NCBI GenBank assembly: GCA_033762075.1 | Contig: JANRLY010000036.1 | Coordinates: 57,843 to 121,842, forward strand | Length of the DNA stretch: 64,000 nt | Direction: 5' to 3' | From: VFKI01 sp033762075 | Lineage (GTDB): Bacteria; Pseudomonadota; Gammaproteobacteria; DSM-16500 | In this document: positions 52,974 to 62,485 of the stretch, piece by piece | Position numbering within the stretch: the stretch's first letter is position 1 | Layout: every line of letters starts with the position of its first letter | The notes under the pieces: generated by a model | What the model was told of the DNA's origin: nothing | Database searches by the model: none | What the model saw: only the letters and a program-made list of their open reading frames with translations | Translations under genes and position numbers: made by a program

Positions 52974-53984
52974 TTAGGACATAGAATGACGTCGTTTTGG
53001 CGTTTCCATTTTCTTTTCTTCTTCAACGAAATGTTCACGAAGAATATTTCTGCGCGGCGACAAAGATAAAGCACGTTGTCGAGGCACAACATTCACGACT
53101 CTTTGAGGGCGTTTCAAAAAGCAGTTGTCAAATAAACGTCGAAAAATATTTCTTGTATTACCCCTATTTTCAAGATGCGGGTGTTCACGCTGAACTACAG
53201 GGCTGCGTTCAACAGCAACCGCTTGACGTGCAGCTTTATATTCTCTCACCCACTTCACTGCCATAAAAACAGTTCCGACAACAGCTGATGCAAATCCAAA
53301 CGCCACCATTGCTGGCATCCCTAAAAACATCATGCCGACCATTCCTGCAATACCACACGCAGACATGACAGCAACTATGGCACCCACTTTTGCTTTTGTC
53401 CGGAATTGCTTTGCATTTTCTTCTGCTTGTTTTTTCTTTGCATCCCATAAGCGCCATGTGGGTGTATCTGCAAGTTGTCGATCACGCAATCCCGTAAAAA
53501 TACGTGCTTCTGTTTCTTGCCCCCGTGCTTTTGCATAACTCTCAACGGTTTCTAATAAGCCCATCATTAAACCAACACTCATTCCCCCTGTGAAAATCAT
53601 CGGAGAAAGTAAGCTTGTCCAAAAGAAACTACCTATGAATGCAACACCCATTGCAAGCCAAAGCAAAGTATCAATCACCGCATGACCGATTAAATCATTC
53701 CGTAATCGATTAGTCCGTTCATTATCTGGCATCATTAACGCATCGCGCCAATTCAAAGCAATGCGCATGCTCGAAGTTAAAATAGCAATAGGAAAAAAAC
53801 AGATATAATTTAAAAGCCTAAGAACAGGACTACCTGCCAAAAACAAATACAATGTAAAAAACAAACTCATATTCGCTGGCTCAGCAACACCAACAACGCC
53901 CCTTAAATTCACACTGGCCAAATGAGGCTGTTGATCTTCTTCTGGCTGCAATACTTCTTTTTCTTCAAATATTATTTCGTCCAT
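52974..53984 (-). CDS. Unknown multi-pass membrane protein with basic tail
   Basis: A 336-residue protein, family unknown. Hydrophobic segments are visible at about 38-75, 107-150 and 200-245 (for example VIDTLLWLAMGVAFIGSFFW and GMPAMVAFGFASAVVGTVFM). A charged loop with coiled-coil character separates them (WDAKKKQAEENAKQF). The C-terminal 90 residues are soluble and basic, ending ETPKRRHSMS. It is transcribed toward the convergent five-gene run and away from clpB. The paired hairpin-like helices plus a basic cytosolic tail recall inclusion-membrane or effector proteins, which is speculation. Confidence 0.55.
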   Translation of the reverse strand: MDEIIFEEKEVLQPEEDQQPHLASVNLRGVVGVAEPANMSLFFTLYLFLAGSPVLRLLNYICFFPIAILTSSMRIALNWRDALMMPDNERTNRLRNDLIGHAVIDTLLWLAMGVAFIGSFFWTSLLSPMIFTGGMSVGLMMGLLETVESYAKARGQETEARIFTGLRDRQLADTPTWRLWDAKKKQAEENAKQFRTKAKVGAIVAVMSACGIAGMVGMMFLGMPAMVAFGFASAVVGTVFMAVKWVREYKAARQAVAVERSPVVQREHPHLENRGNTRNIFRRLFDNCFLKRPQRVVNVVPRQRALSLSPRRNILREHFVEEEKKMETPKRRHSMS

Positions 53985-53997
53985 ATTTTTGTTCTCG

Positions 53998-54025
53998 CCC
54001 TTGATCTATAATAAATAACCCTTAT
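53998..54025 (+). promoter_or_regulatory. Candidate heat-shock (sigma-32) promoter of clpB
   Basis: CTTGATC (54000-54006), a 12 bp spacer and CCCTTAT (54019-54025) approximate the sigma-32 consensus CTTGAAA-N12to15-CCCCATNT. The clpB ATG lies at 54065. ClpB is normally a heat-shock gene, which supports the reading. Confidence 0.45.
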
Positions 54026-54064
54026 CTTCTAGTGATACTGAATAAGTCAAATGAGGAATACCCC

Positions 54065-56656
54065 ATGCGTATGGATAAACTCACTAGTAAATTTCAATCA
54101 GCACTTGCTGATGCACAATCGCTTGCCTTAGGTCGTGATCATGCTGTCATTGAACCTATTCATGTTTTAAAAGCTTTACTTGACCAAGAAGGCGGCAGCA
54201 CACGCCCTATTCTGACACGTGCGGGCGTGAATCTTTCTCAGTTGCGCACTCAACTCGATGCGAGCTTAAGCCGCTTACCGACCGTCGAAGGGACAGGCGG
54301 AGACATTCATATTTCAAATGAGCTTAACCGTCTCCTCAATCTGACCGACAAATTGGCACAAAAACGAAAAGATCAATATATCTCCAGCGAGCTTTTTTTG
54401 TTAGCAGTGATCGAAGAGTCCGGTCCGGCAGGTGAATTATTACGCCAATGTGGCGCAACTAAACAAACCATTGAACAAGCGATCCAAGATGAACGCGGCG
54501 GCGAAAGTGTAAAAGATCCCAATGCAGAAGACCAGCGTCGCGCATTAGAAAAATATACGATTGATCTTACGGCACGCGCTGAGCAAGGCAAACTCGATCC
54601 CGTCATCGGTCGCGATGCTGAAATTCGCCGCACCATTCAAGTATTGATGCGTCGTACAAAAAATAATCCCGTGTTAATTGGCGAACCGGGTGTTGGTAAA
54701 ACTGCGATCGTTGAAGGACTGGCACAACGCATCGTCAATGGCGAAGTCCCAGAAGGATTGCGCAGCAAAAGATTGCTCGCACTTGATCTCGGCGCACTGA
54801 TAGCAGGCGCCAAATTTCGTGGTGAATTCGAAGAACGTTTAAAAGCTGTATTAAATGATCTTTCCAAACAAGAAGGTCAAATTATTTTATTCATCGATGA
54901 GTTACACATGATGGTTGGCGCAGGCAAGGCAGAAGGCGCGATGGATGCCGGCAACATGTTAAAACCTGCTCTCGCACGCGGCGAACTACATTGCGTCGGA
55001 GCAACAACGCTTGATGAGTATCGTCAACACATCGAAAAAGATGCCGCACTTGAACGCCGCTTCCAGCGCATTTTAGTGGATGAACCCTCAGTCGAGGATA
55101 CAATCGCTATTTTACGCGGCTTAAAGGAACGTTACGAATTACATCACGGCGTCGAAATCACCGACTCCGCCATTGTTGCAGCGGCAACACTTTCGCATCG
55201 TTACATTTCTGATCGTCAATTACCGGATAAAGCAATTGATCTCATCGATGAAGCTGCTAGTAATATTCGCATGGAAATCGATTCGAAGCCCGAAGAACTC
55301 GACAACCTTGATCGCAGAATTATTCAGTTAAAAATCGAGCAAGAAGCTTTAAAAAAAGAAACGGATGAAGCTTCAAAAAAACGCCTTGAAAAATTGCAAC
55401 AAGAATTAAATAAATTATTGAAACGTTCAGACGAACTAGAAGCCATTTGGAAAAAAGAAAAAGCCGCATTACATGGCACACAAAATATTAAAGAAGAACT
55501 CGAACGCGCTCGCCTTGAATTTGAAAATGCTCGCCGCGCCAGCAACTTAACGCGTATGGCTGAATTACAATATGGTCGCATTCCAGAACTCGAGAAAAAA
55601 TTAGCAGAAGCTGCCATTGCTGAAAAGCAAGAAACACAATTAGTTCGCAGCAAAGTCACCGAAGAAGAAATCGCTGAAGTCGTTTCACGCTGGACGCATA
55701 TTCCTGTCTCAAAAATGTTGGAGAGTGAAAAAGAAAAATTACTTCACATGGAAGACATGTTACACAAACGTATCATCGGACAAAGCAAAGCTGTTTCAGC
55801 AGTCTGTAATGCAATTCGTCGCTCACGCGCAGGATTATCAGATCCTAAACGACCGATTGGTTCCTTTTTATTTTTAGGGCCGACGGGTGTAGGTAAAACA
55901 GAACTATGCAAAGCACTCGCTTCATTTTTGTTCGACACTGAAGAAGCTGTCATTCGCATCGACATGTCAGAATTCATGGAAAAACATGCTGTCGCACGCT
56001 TAGTAGGGGCGCCGCCCGGATATGTAGGTTATGAAGAAGGTGGTTATTTAACAGAGCTCGTACGACGCAAACCCTATTCCGTCATTTTATTTGATGAAAT
56101 TGAAAAAGCGAATCACGATGTTTTTAATATTTTATTGCAAGTATTAGACGATGGACGTCTTACTGATAGCCACGGACGCACAGTTGATTTTCGTAACACA
56201 GTGATTGTCATGACATCCAATTTAGGTTCGGATCTCATTCAAGAAATCGCCAGCAAAAAAGGCGATTACTTCGAAATGCGACAAGCCGTATTAAATGTAT
56301 TAACACATCATTTCCGTCCCGAATTTCTCAATCGCATTGATGAAACAGTTGTTTTCCATCCGCTTGATAAACAACAAATCGAAGCCATTGCGCAAATTCA
56401 AATGAAACACTTGGAGTCTCGTTTGCTCGAAAAAGATTTTCGTTTAACACTGAACCAAGATGTTTTAGATTGGCTAGCCGAAGCTGGCTACGATCCCGTC
56501 TATGGCGCACGCCCTTTGAAGCGAACTTTACAACAATACATTGAGAATCCATTGGCCAAAGAAATTTTATCCGGTAAATTTTTGCCCGGAGACAATATTC
56601 AGATTGGACTCGAGAATGGGCGACTGGTATTCTCCAAGGCTGCTGCAACGGTATAA
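54065..56656 (+). CDS. clpB: ClpB disaggregase (Hsp100 chaperone)
   Basis: An 863-residue AAA+ chaperone (E. coli 857) that threads aggregated proteins through a hexameric ring together with DnaK. The N-domain begins MRMDKLTSKFQSALADAQSL. The first Walker A GEPGVGKT lies near 200, the coiled-coil middle domain at about 410-525, and the second Walker A GPTGVGKT near 605, followed by VGAPPGYVGYEEGG. The frame is open 11 codons further upstream, but homology and GAGGAATACCCC place the start at 54065. It heads a stress cluster with uspA and cbpA. Confidence 0.97.
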   Translation: MRMDKLTSKFQSALADAQSLALGRDHAVIEPIHVLKALLDQEGGSTRPILTRAGVNLSQLRTQLDASLSRLPTVEGTGGDIHISNELNRLLNLTDKLAQKRKDQYISSELFLLAVIEESGPAGELLRQCGATKQTIEQAIQDERGGESVKDPNAEDQRRALEKYTIDLTARAEQGKLDPVIGRDAEIRRTIQVLMRRTKNNPVLIGEPGVGKTAIVEGLAQRIVNGEVPEGLRSKRLLALDLGALIAGAKFRGEFEERLKAVLNDLSKQEGQIILFIDELHMMVGAGKAEGAMDAGNMLKPALARGELHCVGATTLDEYRQHIEKDAALERRFQRILVDEPSVEDTIAILRGLKERYELHHGVEITDSAIVAAATLSHRYISDRQLPDKAIDLIDEAASNIRMEIDSKPEELDNLDRRIIQLKIEQEALKKETDEASKKRLEKLQQELNKLLKRSDELEAIWKKEKAALHGTQNIKEELERARLEFENARRASNLTRMAELQYGRIPELEKKLAEAAIAEKQETQLVRSKVTEEEIAEVVSRWTHIPVSKMLESEKEKLLHMEDMLHKRIIGQSKAVSAVCNAIRRSRAGLSDPKRPIGSFLFLGPTGVGKTELCKALASFLFDTEEAVIRIDMSEFMEKHAVARLVGAPPGYVGYEEGGYLTELVRRKPYSVILFDEIEKANHDVFNILLQVLDDGRLTDSHGRTVDFRNTVIVMTSNLGSDLIQEIASKKGDYFEMRQAVLNVLTHHFRPEFLNRIDETVVFHPLDKQQIEAIAQIQMKHLESRLLEKDFRLTLNQDVLDWLAEAGYDPVYGARPLKRTLQQYIENPLAKEILSGKFLPGDNIQIGLENGRLVFSKAAATV

Positions 56657-56665
56657 TTGGAGAGC

Positions 56666-56697
56666 TTTGTCATTCCCGCTTTCGCAGGAATGACAAA
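56666..56697. terminator. Hairpin after clpB
   Basis: TTTGTCATTCC and GGAATGACAAA form an 11 bp perfect stem with a 10-base loop containing CGCTTTCGC. It is 10 bp past the clpB stop and shares the TGTCATTCC arm with family A repeats, so it may be a minimal repeat copy serving as terminator. Confidence 0.65.
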
Positions 56698-56741
56698 CTT
56701 TGATGAATCTTTTACATTACGCACCAGAAGGAATTTGATTT

Positions 56742-57170
56742 ATGTACAAGCATATTTTACTCGCAACAGATCTCACAGATGATGCGGATTATTTAGTCAA
56801 TAAAGTCAAAAAAATGACTGAAATCGCAGGCGCAAAACTCAGTCTGTTGCATGTCGTTGAGCCTTTGCCAGGATATAGTTACGCTTATCTGGGTATCGAA
56901 GACATCGAAGGTCAATTGATTCAAGAATCCCGAAATGCACTCAGCAAAATGGGCAAACAATTACAAGTTGACGACAAAAATCTCTGGGTTGAAATTGGTC
57001 CGACCAAATCAAAAATTTTAGAAATTGCCGAAGAAATTGGTGCCGACCTAATTATGTGCGGCAGTCATGGCAGACATGGTCTATCTTTATTACTGGGCTC
57101 TACCGCGAATGCGATTTTGCATGGTTCTAAAGTCGATGTATTAGTGGTTCGTTTACCTGAAGAGAAATAA
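56742..57170 (+). CDS. uspA: Universal stress protein, UspA family
   Basis: A 142-residue protein of the UspA fold. It starts MYKHILLATDLTDDADYLVN and has the nucleotide-binding signature GSHGRHGLSLLLGSTANAIL, followed by VDVLVVRLP. Members bind ATP and aid survival under starvation or oxidation. The stop shares one base with the ATG of the cbpA-like gene (TAATG), so the two are coupled. It lies between clpB and cbpA in a stress-response cluster. Confidence 0.93.
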   Translation: MYKHILLATDLTDDADYLVNKVKKMTEIAGAKLSLLHVVEPLPGYSYAYLGIEDIEGQLIQESRNALSKMGKQLQVDDKNLWVEIGPTKSKILEIAEEIGADLIMCGSHGRHGLSLLLGSTANAILHGSKVDVLVVRLPEEK

Positions 57171-58132
57171 TGGAATACCGTGATTATTATAAAATCTTAG
57201 GTGTTGCGCGCGATGCGAAATTAGACGAAGTGAAACGCGCCTATCGCAAGCTTGCGCGCAAATTTCATCCTGATGTCAGCAAAGAACCTAACGCTGAAGA
57301 ACGCTTCAAAGAAGTGCAAGAAGCATACGAAGTTTTAAAAGATCCTCAAAAGCGTTCTGCATACGATCAACTCGGTAGCAATTGGCAAAGTGGCCAAGAG
57401 TTTCGCCCTCCACCAGGTTGGCAAGGTGGCTTTGGCGGATTTGGTGGTGGTGATGGTTTTGCAGGAGCAGGTGGCGGCGAAGGTTTTGATTTCAGTGATT
57501 TCTTCGCGTCTTTATTTGGTCAACAACGCGCTCATGCCGGTGCACAACAACGCAGAGCAGGAAGGCAAGCACCACGTGGTCGCGATGAACGTGCGCGTAT
57601 TGCGATCAGCTTAGAAGATGCCTATCGTGGCGGCAGTCAAACTATCAACATTCAATCACCTGTACGCGATCAATACGGCCAAATTCACCAACAAACGCGC
57701 ACCTTAAAAATTACTATTCCCCCAGGGATTTTGCCAGGTCAACAATTACGCCTTGCAAAACAAGGCGCGCCGAGCATGGGTGGTGTTGCAGGCGACTTAT
57801 ATCTCGAAATTGAAATGAAGCCCCATAAAATTTTCACATTAGATGGACACAATATTTCTGTCAATTTACCCATCACCCCTTGGGAAGCTGCACTGGGTGC
57901 AAAAGTCAAAGTCCCCACGCTCGCAGGCCCTGTTGAGCTTAAAATTGCACCAGGCAGTCAGTCCGGCCAAAAACTTCGCCTCAAAGGACGCGGATTTCCC
58001 AGCAAACCTACGCCGGGTGATCAATTCGTCATCTTACAAATTCTCACACCGCCCGCCAAAACCGACGCCGATCGCGCGCTCTACGAGCAAATGGCTAAAG
58101 CCATGGCGTTTGATCCGAGAAAAAATGATTAA
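57170..58132 (+). CDS. cbpA: CbpA-type DnaJ co-chaperone
   Basis: A 320-residue J-domain protein. The J domain (1-70) has the DnaK-stimulating HPD at 33-35 in KFHPDVSKE. A Gly/Phe-rich linker (GWQGGFGGFGGGDGFAGAGG) follows, then two peptide-binding C-terminal domains (about 140-310, TIPPGILPGQQLRLAKQGAP). The zinc-finger domain of DnaJ is absent, which identifies CbpA. A conserved-looking FDFSDFFASLFG motif sits between linker and C-domain. It starts inside the last codon of uspA. Confidence 0.95.
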   Translation: MEYRDYYKILGVARDAKLDEVKRAYRKLARKFHPDVSKEPNAEERFKEVQEAYEVLKDPQKRSAYDQLGSNWQSGQEFRPPPGWQGGFGGFGGGDGFAGAGGGEGFDFSDFFASLFGQQRAHAGAQQRRAGRQAPRGRDERARIAISLEDAYRGGSQTINIQSPVRDQYGQIHQQTRTLKITIPPGILPGQQLRLAKQGAPSMGGVAGDLYLEIEMKPHKIFTLDGHNISVNLPITPWEAALGAKVKVPTLAGPVELKIAPGSQSGQKLRLKGRGFPSKPTPGDQFVILQILTPPAKTDADRALYEQMAKAMAFDPRKND

Positions 58133-58217
58133 CCCTCCTCCTACAAGAAGCTAAAGGATCCAAAAAATCAGTAATACTTCGTGGGTTGAATAGAAATAAT
58201 ACAAAACGAGGCAATCC

Positions 58218-58454
58218 ATGGGCGGCATAATTTCGAAATCGAAAGATCAATTTATTTCTGTTGAACAACCATTATATTTCAGTTACGTATCTGATGGTTA
58301 CTGTCCTGATTAGTTCCAAAGAAGTTATCACTACATTAAAAGCGTAGCAGCAAAAATGGATGGGCATGAATCATTGTGGGACTTACTTGATAATGCACAT
58401 GGTAAACTTATTTGCGCATTTCGTTCCAATTTATTGATTTTACTATATTTATAA
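58218..58454 (+). pseudogene. Small decayed gene with one in-frame stop and a myristoylation-like start
   Basis: From ATG at 58218 (ribosome site ACGAGGCAATCC) the frame reads MGGIISKSKDQFISVEQPLY..., hits TAG at 58311-58313, and then continues in frame without further stops for 46 codons to TAA at 58452-58454 (77 codons in all besides the internal stop). MGxxxS is the eukaryotic N-myristoylation pattern. This is the main content of the 399 bp gap between the cbpA-like and NLS-tailed genes. It could also be a real 31-residue peptide, or chance. Confidence 0.35.
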
Positions 58455-58531
58455 CAAAGCCCTCAGTCAGCCAGCAAATCTCTTATTCCCACCTATACTT
58501 GAATTAAGCGCATCCGAGGAGGAGGGCTCCA

Positions 58532-59047
58532 ATGAAACCGAAGAATATCACTGAAGCTTTTACTGAATTAAAGGCTGACTTACTAAACGCAGATAGTAAA
58601 AAAGCCCATGAAGTGCTTAACCAGCTCTATCAAATTCTTCAAGCCTTGCTAACAGATATAAGAGCAACACGCTATGTTCCAAAAGAAAAACCGGTCCACA
58701 TCCCTGACACTGAATTCTTAAATTTAGATCTAGCCATTTCTATGCGCGAAACAATGTTAGGAGAGTTGAGAGAAATTGACAATGAAATTCGATCCCTTGC
58801 AAATGGAACACCCAACAATCGAGACGCCAGCAAGGCCCTAGAAATCTGCAAAAATTTAGAAAAGGTTTACCATCGTGACGCATCATTAGAAGGTAAACTT
58901 GAGCAAGGCTATGCAGCCGCCATCTCTAAAGCAACAGGTTCGCCCATCCACCAAAAACTAGAAGCAAAAAATGACGCAGGACAAGCGGACGATGATGAGA
59001 TTGTTGCACCGTCAGCAAAAAGACAACGAACTGCCGGGCAACAATAA
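58532..59047 (+). CDS. Unknown small helical protein with NLS-like tail
   Basis: A 171-residue protein, no recognised family. Its body is helical and Leu/Glu/Lys-rich (about 1-140). The C-terminus has an acidic patch DDDE, then APSAKRQRTAGQQ, again a basic KR-x-R motif after Pro. That tail resembles the tails of the three M3 paralogues (PAAKRMRL, PARKRIKR, PARKRMRK). No signal peptide. GAGGAGGAGGGCTCCA is a very strong ribosome site. The gene ends 4 bp from the convergent typA stop. Confidence 0.6.
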   Translation: MKPKNITEAFTELKADLLNADSKKAHEVLNQLYQILQALLTDIRATRYVPKEKPVHIPDTEFLNLDLAISMRETMLGELREIDNEIRSLANGTPNNRDASKALEICKNLEKVYHRDASLEGKLEQGYAAAISKATGSPIHQKLEAKNDAGQADDDEIVAPSAKRQRTAGQQ

Positions 59048-59051
59048 CAAA

Positions 59052-60857
59052 TTATTTTGACGAACGTTTTCTCTCGTGTTCTTTCAAAAATTTCTTGCGA
59101 ATGCGAATAGTAGAAGGTGTCACTTCGACTAATTCGTCATCATCAATAAATTCGAGTGCTTGCTCAAGCGATAATTGAATATGCGGCGTTAACAAAATAT
59201 TTTCGTCAGAACCTGCTGCACGAATATTCGTTAATTGTTTTGCTTTACACACATTCACCACTAAATCATTATCACGCGTATGAATCCCAACAACCATACC
59301 TTCGTACACTTCAGTTTGTGGACCAATGATCATGCGGCCACGTTCTTGCAAATTCCACAAGGCATAAGCCAATGCTGTGCCTGCTTGATTTGCAATGAGC
59401 ACGCCATTTTTACGCTGCGCAAATAAGCCTTTGACTGCAGGACCATAATGACTAAACACATGGTGAATAAGTCCAGTACCTGATGTCATCGTTAAAAATT
59501 CAGTGTGAAATCCAATTAACGCTCGCGCAGGAATAATATAGTCTAAACGTACACGACCGCGATCATCCGTTGTCATGTTTTTTAAATCACCGCGACGCGA
59601 ACCTAAGATCTCCATCACCGCACCTTGGTTTTCACTTTCGATATCAACCGCAAGTGTTTCGTAAGGCTCTTGTAATTCGCCGTCAACTTCACGGGTAATA
59701 ACTTCAGGGCGTGAAACCGCTAATTCATAACCTTCGCGGCGCATGTTTTCAATCAAAATAGAAAGATGTAATTCCCCACGACCAGACACTCTGAATTTAT
59801 CAGGATCAGCGGTATCTTCGACGCGTAACGCAACATTGTGTAACAATTCTTGCTCTAAGCGTTCGCGAATTTTACGACTTGTTACAAACTTCCCTTCTTT
59901 ACCTGCAAAGGGCGACGTATTCACCTGAAATGTCATACTGACTGTCGGCTCATCCACACTAAGCGCAGGCAACGCTTCGACATTGGTTGGATCACATAAC
60001 GTATCAGAAATTTTTAAGGCATCAATACCAGTTATCGCAACAATATCCCCTGCATTTGCAACAGGCACTTCACTGCGATCTAATCCTAAATACTCGAGTA
60101 CTTGCAAAATACGCGCTTGTCGTGTTTTGCCTTCACGATCAATCACAGTGACAGGCATACCTGTTTTAGCTTGACCACGACGTATACGCCCAACCCCGAT
60201 CATTCCAACATAACTGGAATAATCGAGTGTACTGATTTGCATTTGGAAGGTACCTTCAGGCTCAACTTCAGGTGGAGGAACATGCTCGACAATGGCTTCA
60301 AAAAGATGCGTCATATCCGTGCTTTCATCGGTGAGAGCACGTTTGGCATACCCTAGTAAAGCTGACGTATAAATAACTGGGAAATCCAGCTGTTCATCAG
60401 TAGCCCCTAAGCGATCGAATAAATCAAAAACTTGATCCATCACCCAATCCGGACGCGCACCAGGGCGATCAATTTTATTAATGACAACAATCGGACGTAA
60501 ACCGCAAGCAAAAGCTTTTTGTGTGACAAAACGCGTTTGCGGCATAGGGCCATCAACAGCATCAACCAACAATAGAACGGAATCTACCATCGACAAAATA
60601 CGTTCAACTTCACCTCCGAAATCCGCGTGACCCGGAGTATCTACAACGTTAATGCGATAATCGCGCCATTTTAAAGCGGTATTTTTCGCGAGAATCGTAA
60701 TGCCACGCTCACGCTCTAAGTCGTTGCTATCCATCACACGCTCAGTCTGATTTTTTTTCGAGAGACTGGATGTTTGCTGTAATAATTTGTCCACTAATGT
60801 GGTTTTGCCATGATCTACGTGAGCGATAATGGCAATATTGCGAAGTTTTTCTGACAC
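59052..60857 (-). CDS. typA: TypA/BipA ribosome-associated GTPase
   Basis: A 601-residue translational GTPase that helps 50S assembly and stress adaptation. The P-loop is AHVDHGKTT near residue 12, and DTPGH, NKID and the switch RGITI are all present. The open frame extends upstream to 60959, but homology begins at VSEKLRNIAIIAHVDHGKTT. That implies a GTG start at 60857, with AGGTG as ribosome site. E. coli TypA has 607 residues. It shares its upstream region with the divergent glnA gene. Confidence 0.95.
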   Translation of the reverse strand: MSEKLRNIAIIAHVDHGKTTLVDKLLQQTSSLSKKNQTERVMDSNDLERERGITILAKNTALKWRDYRINVVDTPGHADFGGEVERILSMVDSVLLLVDAVDGPMPQTRFVTQKAFACGLRPIVVINKIDRPGARPDWVMDQVFDLFDRLGATDEQLDFPVIYTSALLGYAKRALTDESTDMTHLFEAIVEHVPPPEVEPEGTFQMQISTLDYSSYVGMIGVGRIRRGQAKTGMPVTVIDREGKTRQARILQVLEYLGLDRSEVPVANAGDIVAITGIDALKISDTLCDPTNVEALPALSVDEPTVSMTFQVNTSPFAGKEGKFVTSRKIRERLEQELLHNVALRVEDTADPDKFRVSGRGELHLSILIENMRREGYELAVSRPEVITREVDGELQEPYETLAVDIESENQGAVMEILGSRRGDLKNMTTDDRGRVRLDYIIPARALIGFHTEFLTMTSGTGLIHHVFSHYGPAVKGLFAQRKNGVLIANQAGTALAYALWNLQERGRMIIGPQTEVYEGMVVGIHTRDNDLVVNVCKAKQLTNIRAAGSDENILLTPHIQLSLEQALEFIDDDELVEVTPSTIRIRKKFLKEHERKRSSK

Positions 60858-61036
60858 GAGAATACACCTGATACCTAAACCCAAAAGAGCCGACCATTTT
60901 ACCCGATAGAGGTTGGTTGTGTATATGACAATATTTTCTAATTTGAACAGGCTTTCCACTAGTGAAAGTAGGCTCGCTCAGTTAAAATAGCCGGCGATTC
61001 TATTATCCTGAATACCCCAATCATCTGGAGACCCCC

Positions 61037-62485
61037 ATGGCAATAGCAAGCATGCAATCAACCCACAAGGAGAAAACGAAGGCATCGCCCATCAGGAAGT
61101 TTATCGAAGAACATCATGTAGAGTTTGTTGATTTACGTTTTTGTGATCTACGCGGCAAAGAACATCACCTCACCCTCCCACAGCATAAAGTGGATGATGC
61201 GTTTTTTACAAACGGAAAAGTCTTCGATGGATCCTCCATTGCCAACTGGTGCACAATCAATCAATCCGATCTTGTTTTACGTCCCGACATTGATACGGCT
61301 GTTCTTGATCCTTTCACTGAAGTACCAACACTCAATTTGCGCTGCGACGTTTACGATCCACAAACCGGCAAACCTTACAGCCGTGATCCACGTGCTGTAG
61401 CGAAACGCGCCGAAGAATACCTTAAACAATCCGGTATTGCAGATATTTGCAATTTTGGCCAAGAAGTCGAATTCTTTATTTTTGATGATGTCCGCTGGGA
61501 AATTAGCATGCAACATTGCTTTTACTCACTAGATTCCGACGAAGCAGCTTGGAACAGCGGCAAACATATGGAAGAAGGTAACATGGGGCATCGTCCACGC
61601 ATAAAAGGCGGTTACTTCCCTGTGCCTCCCATCGATTCTTCACATGATTTACGTTCAACGATGTGTAAAACATTACTGGATATGGGGTTACAACCTGAAG
61701 TCCATCATCATGAAGTGGCAACCGGCAATCAAAACGAAATCACAACACGTTACAATACATTGCTCTACAAAGCGGATGAAATGCTGATCTTCAAATATGT
61801 CATCCAGAATGTCGCGCACTCTTTCGGCAAAACAGTCACCTTCATGCCAAAACCCATTGTTGGTGATAATGGCAGCGGCTTACATTGCCATCAATCACTC
61901 TCAAAAGGTGGTAAAAATTTATTTGTTGGCAAAGAATACGCGGGCTTATCTGAAATGGCACTCTATTACATCGGCGGTATCATTAAGCATGCGCGCGCCT
62001 TAAATGCCTTCACTAATCCAGGCACCAACAGTTATAAGCGTCTTGTCCCAGGTTATGAAGCGCCAGTTACGATGGTCTACTCAGAAAGCAATCGTTCCGC
62101 TGGTATTCGTATTCCACATGTGTTCACCGATCCAGAAAAACGCATCGAAGTGCGCTTCCCAGATCCATTAGCTAATCCATATCTCGCATTTTCTGCATTA
62201 TTGATGGCGGGCTTAGATGGTATTCGCAATAAAATCCATCCAGGCGATGCAGTCGATGAAGATATTTATCATTTATCCCCAGAAAAAATCAGCAAACTGC
62301 CCTCGCTTTGTGCTTCGCTTGATCAAGCATTGGATAGTTTAGCGGCAGATCATGCGTTTTTATTAGAGGGAAATGTCTTCACCAAAGATTTAATTGATGC
62401 ATACATCAATCTCAAACGTGAAGAATCGATGCGCTTGCAGCAAACAACTCACCCCGTTGAATTTGACATGTACTTTAGTGCTTAG
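61037..62485 (+). CDS. glnA: Glutamine synthetase type I
   Basis: A 482-residue enzyme forming glutamine from glutamate, ammonia and ATP; it works as a dodecamer. Signatures are FDGSSIANW, the metal-site glutamates in FGQEVEFFIFDD, and the ATP-site KPIVGDNGSGLHCHQSL. The adenylylation tyrosine is Y411 in EDIYHLSPEK, so control by GlnE is likely. ATCTGGAGACCCCC precedes the ATG. No clear NtrC or sigma-54 site (GG-N10-GC) was visible upstream. xthA starts at the base after its stop. Confidence 0.96.
   Translation: MAIASMQSTHKEKTKASPIRKFIEEHHVEFVDLRFCDLRGKEHHLTLPQHKVDDAFFTNGKVFDGSSIANWCTINQSDLVLRPDIDTAVLDPFTEVPTLNLRCDVYDPQTGKPYSRDPRAVAKRAEEYLKQSGIADICNFGQEVEFFIFDDVRWEISMQHCFYSLDSDEAAWNSGKHMEEGNMGHRPRIKGGYFPVPPIDSSHDLRSTMCKTLLDMGLQPEVHHHEVATGNQNEITTRYNTLLYKADEMLIFKYVIQNVAHSFGKTVTFMPKPIVGDNGSGLHCHQSLSKGGKNLFVGKEYAGLSEMALYYIGGIIKHARALNAFTNPGTNSYKRLVPGYEAPVTMVYSESNRSAGIRIPHVFTDPEKRIEVRFPDPLANPYLAFSALLMAGLDGIRNKIHPGDAVDEDIYHLSPEKISKLPSLCASLDQALDSLAADHAFLLEGNVFTKDLIDAYINLKREESMRLQQTTHPVEFDMYFSA

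Noticed and set aside
54373..56648. Several reverse-strand open frames inside clpB
   Set aside because: They are antisense shadows of a highly conserved gene, without ribosome sites or homology.
60858..60959. ATG-started longer form of TypA
   Set aside because: The 34 extra residues lack homology; the GTG at 60857 with AGGTG upstream matches the family start.
60858..61036. Sigma-54/NtrC promoter for glnA
   Set aside because: No GG-N10-GC pair with the needed TGGCAC/TTGCA elements was visible.
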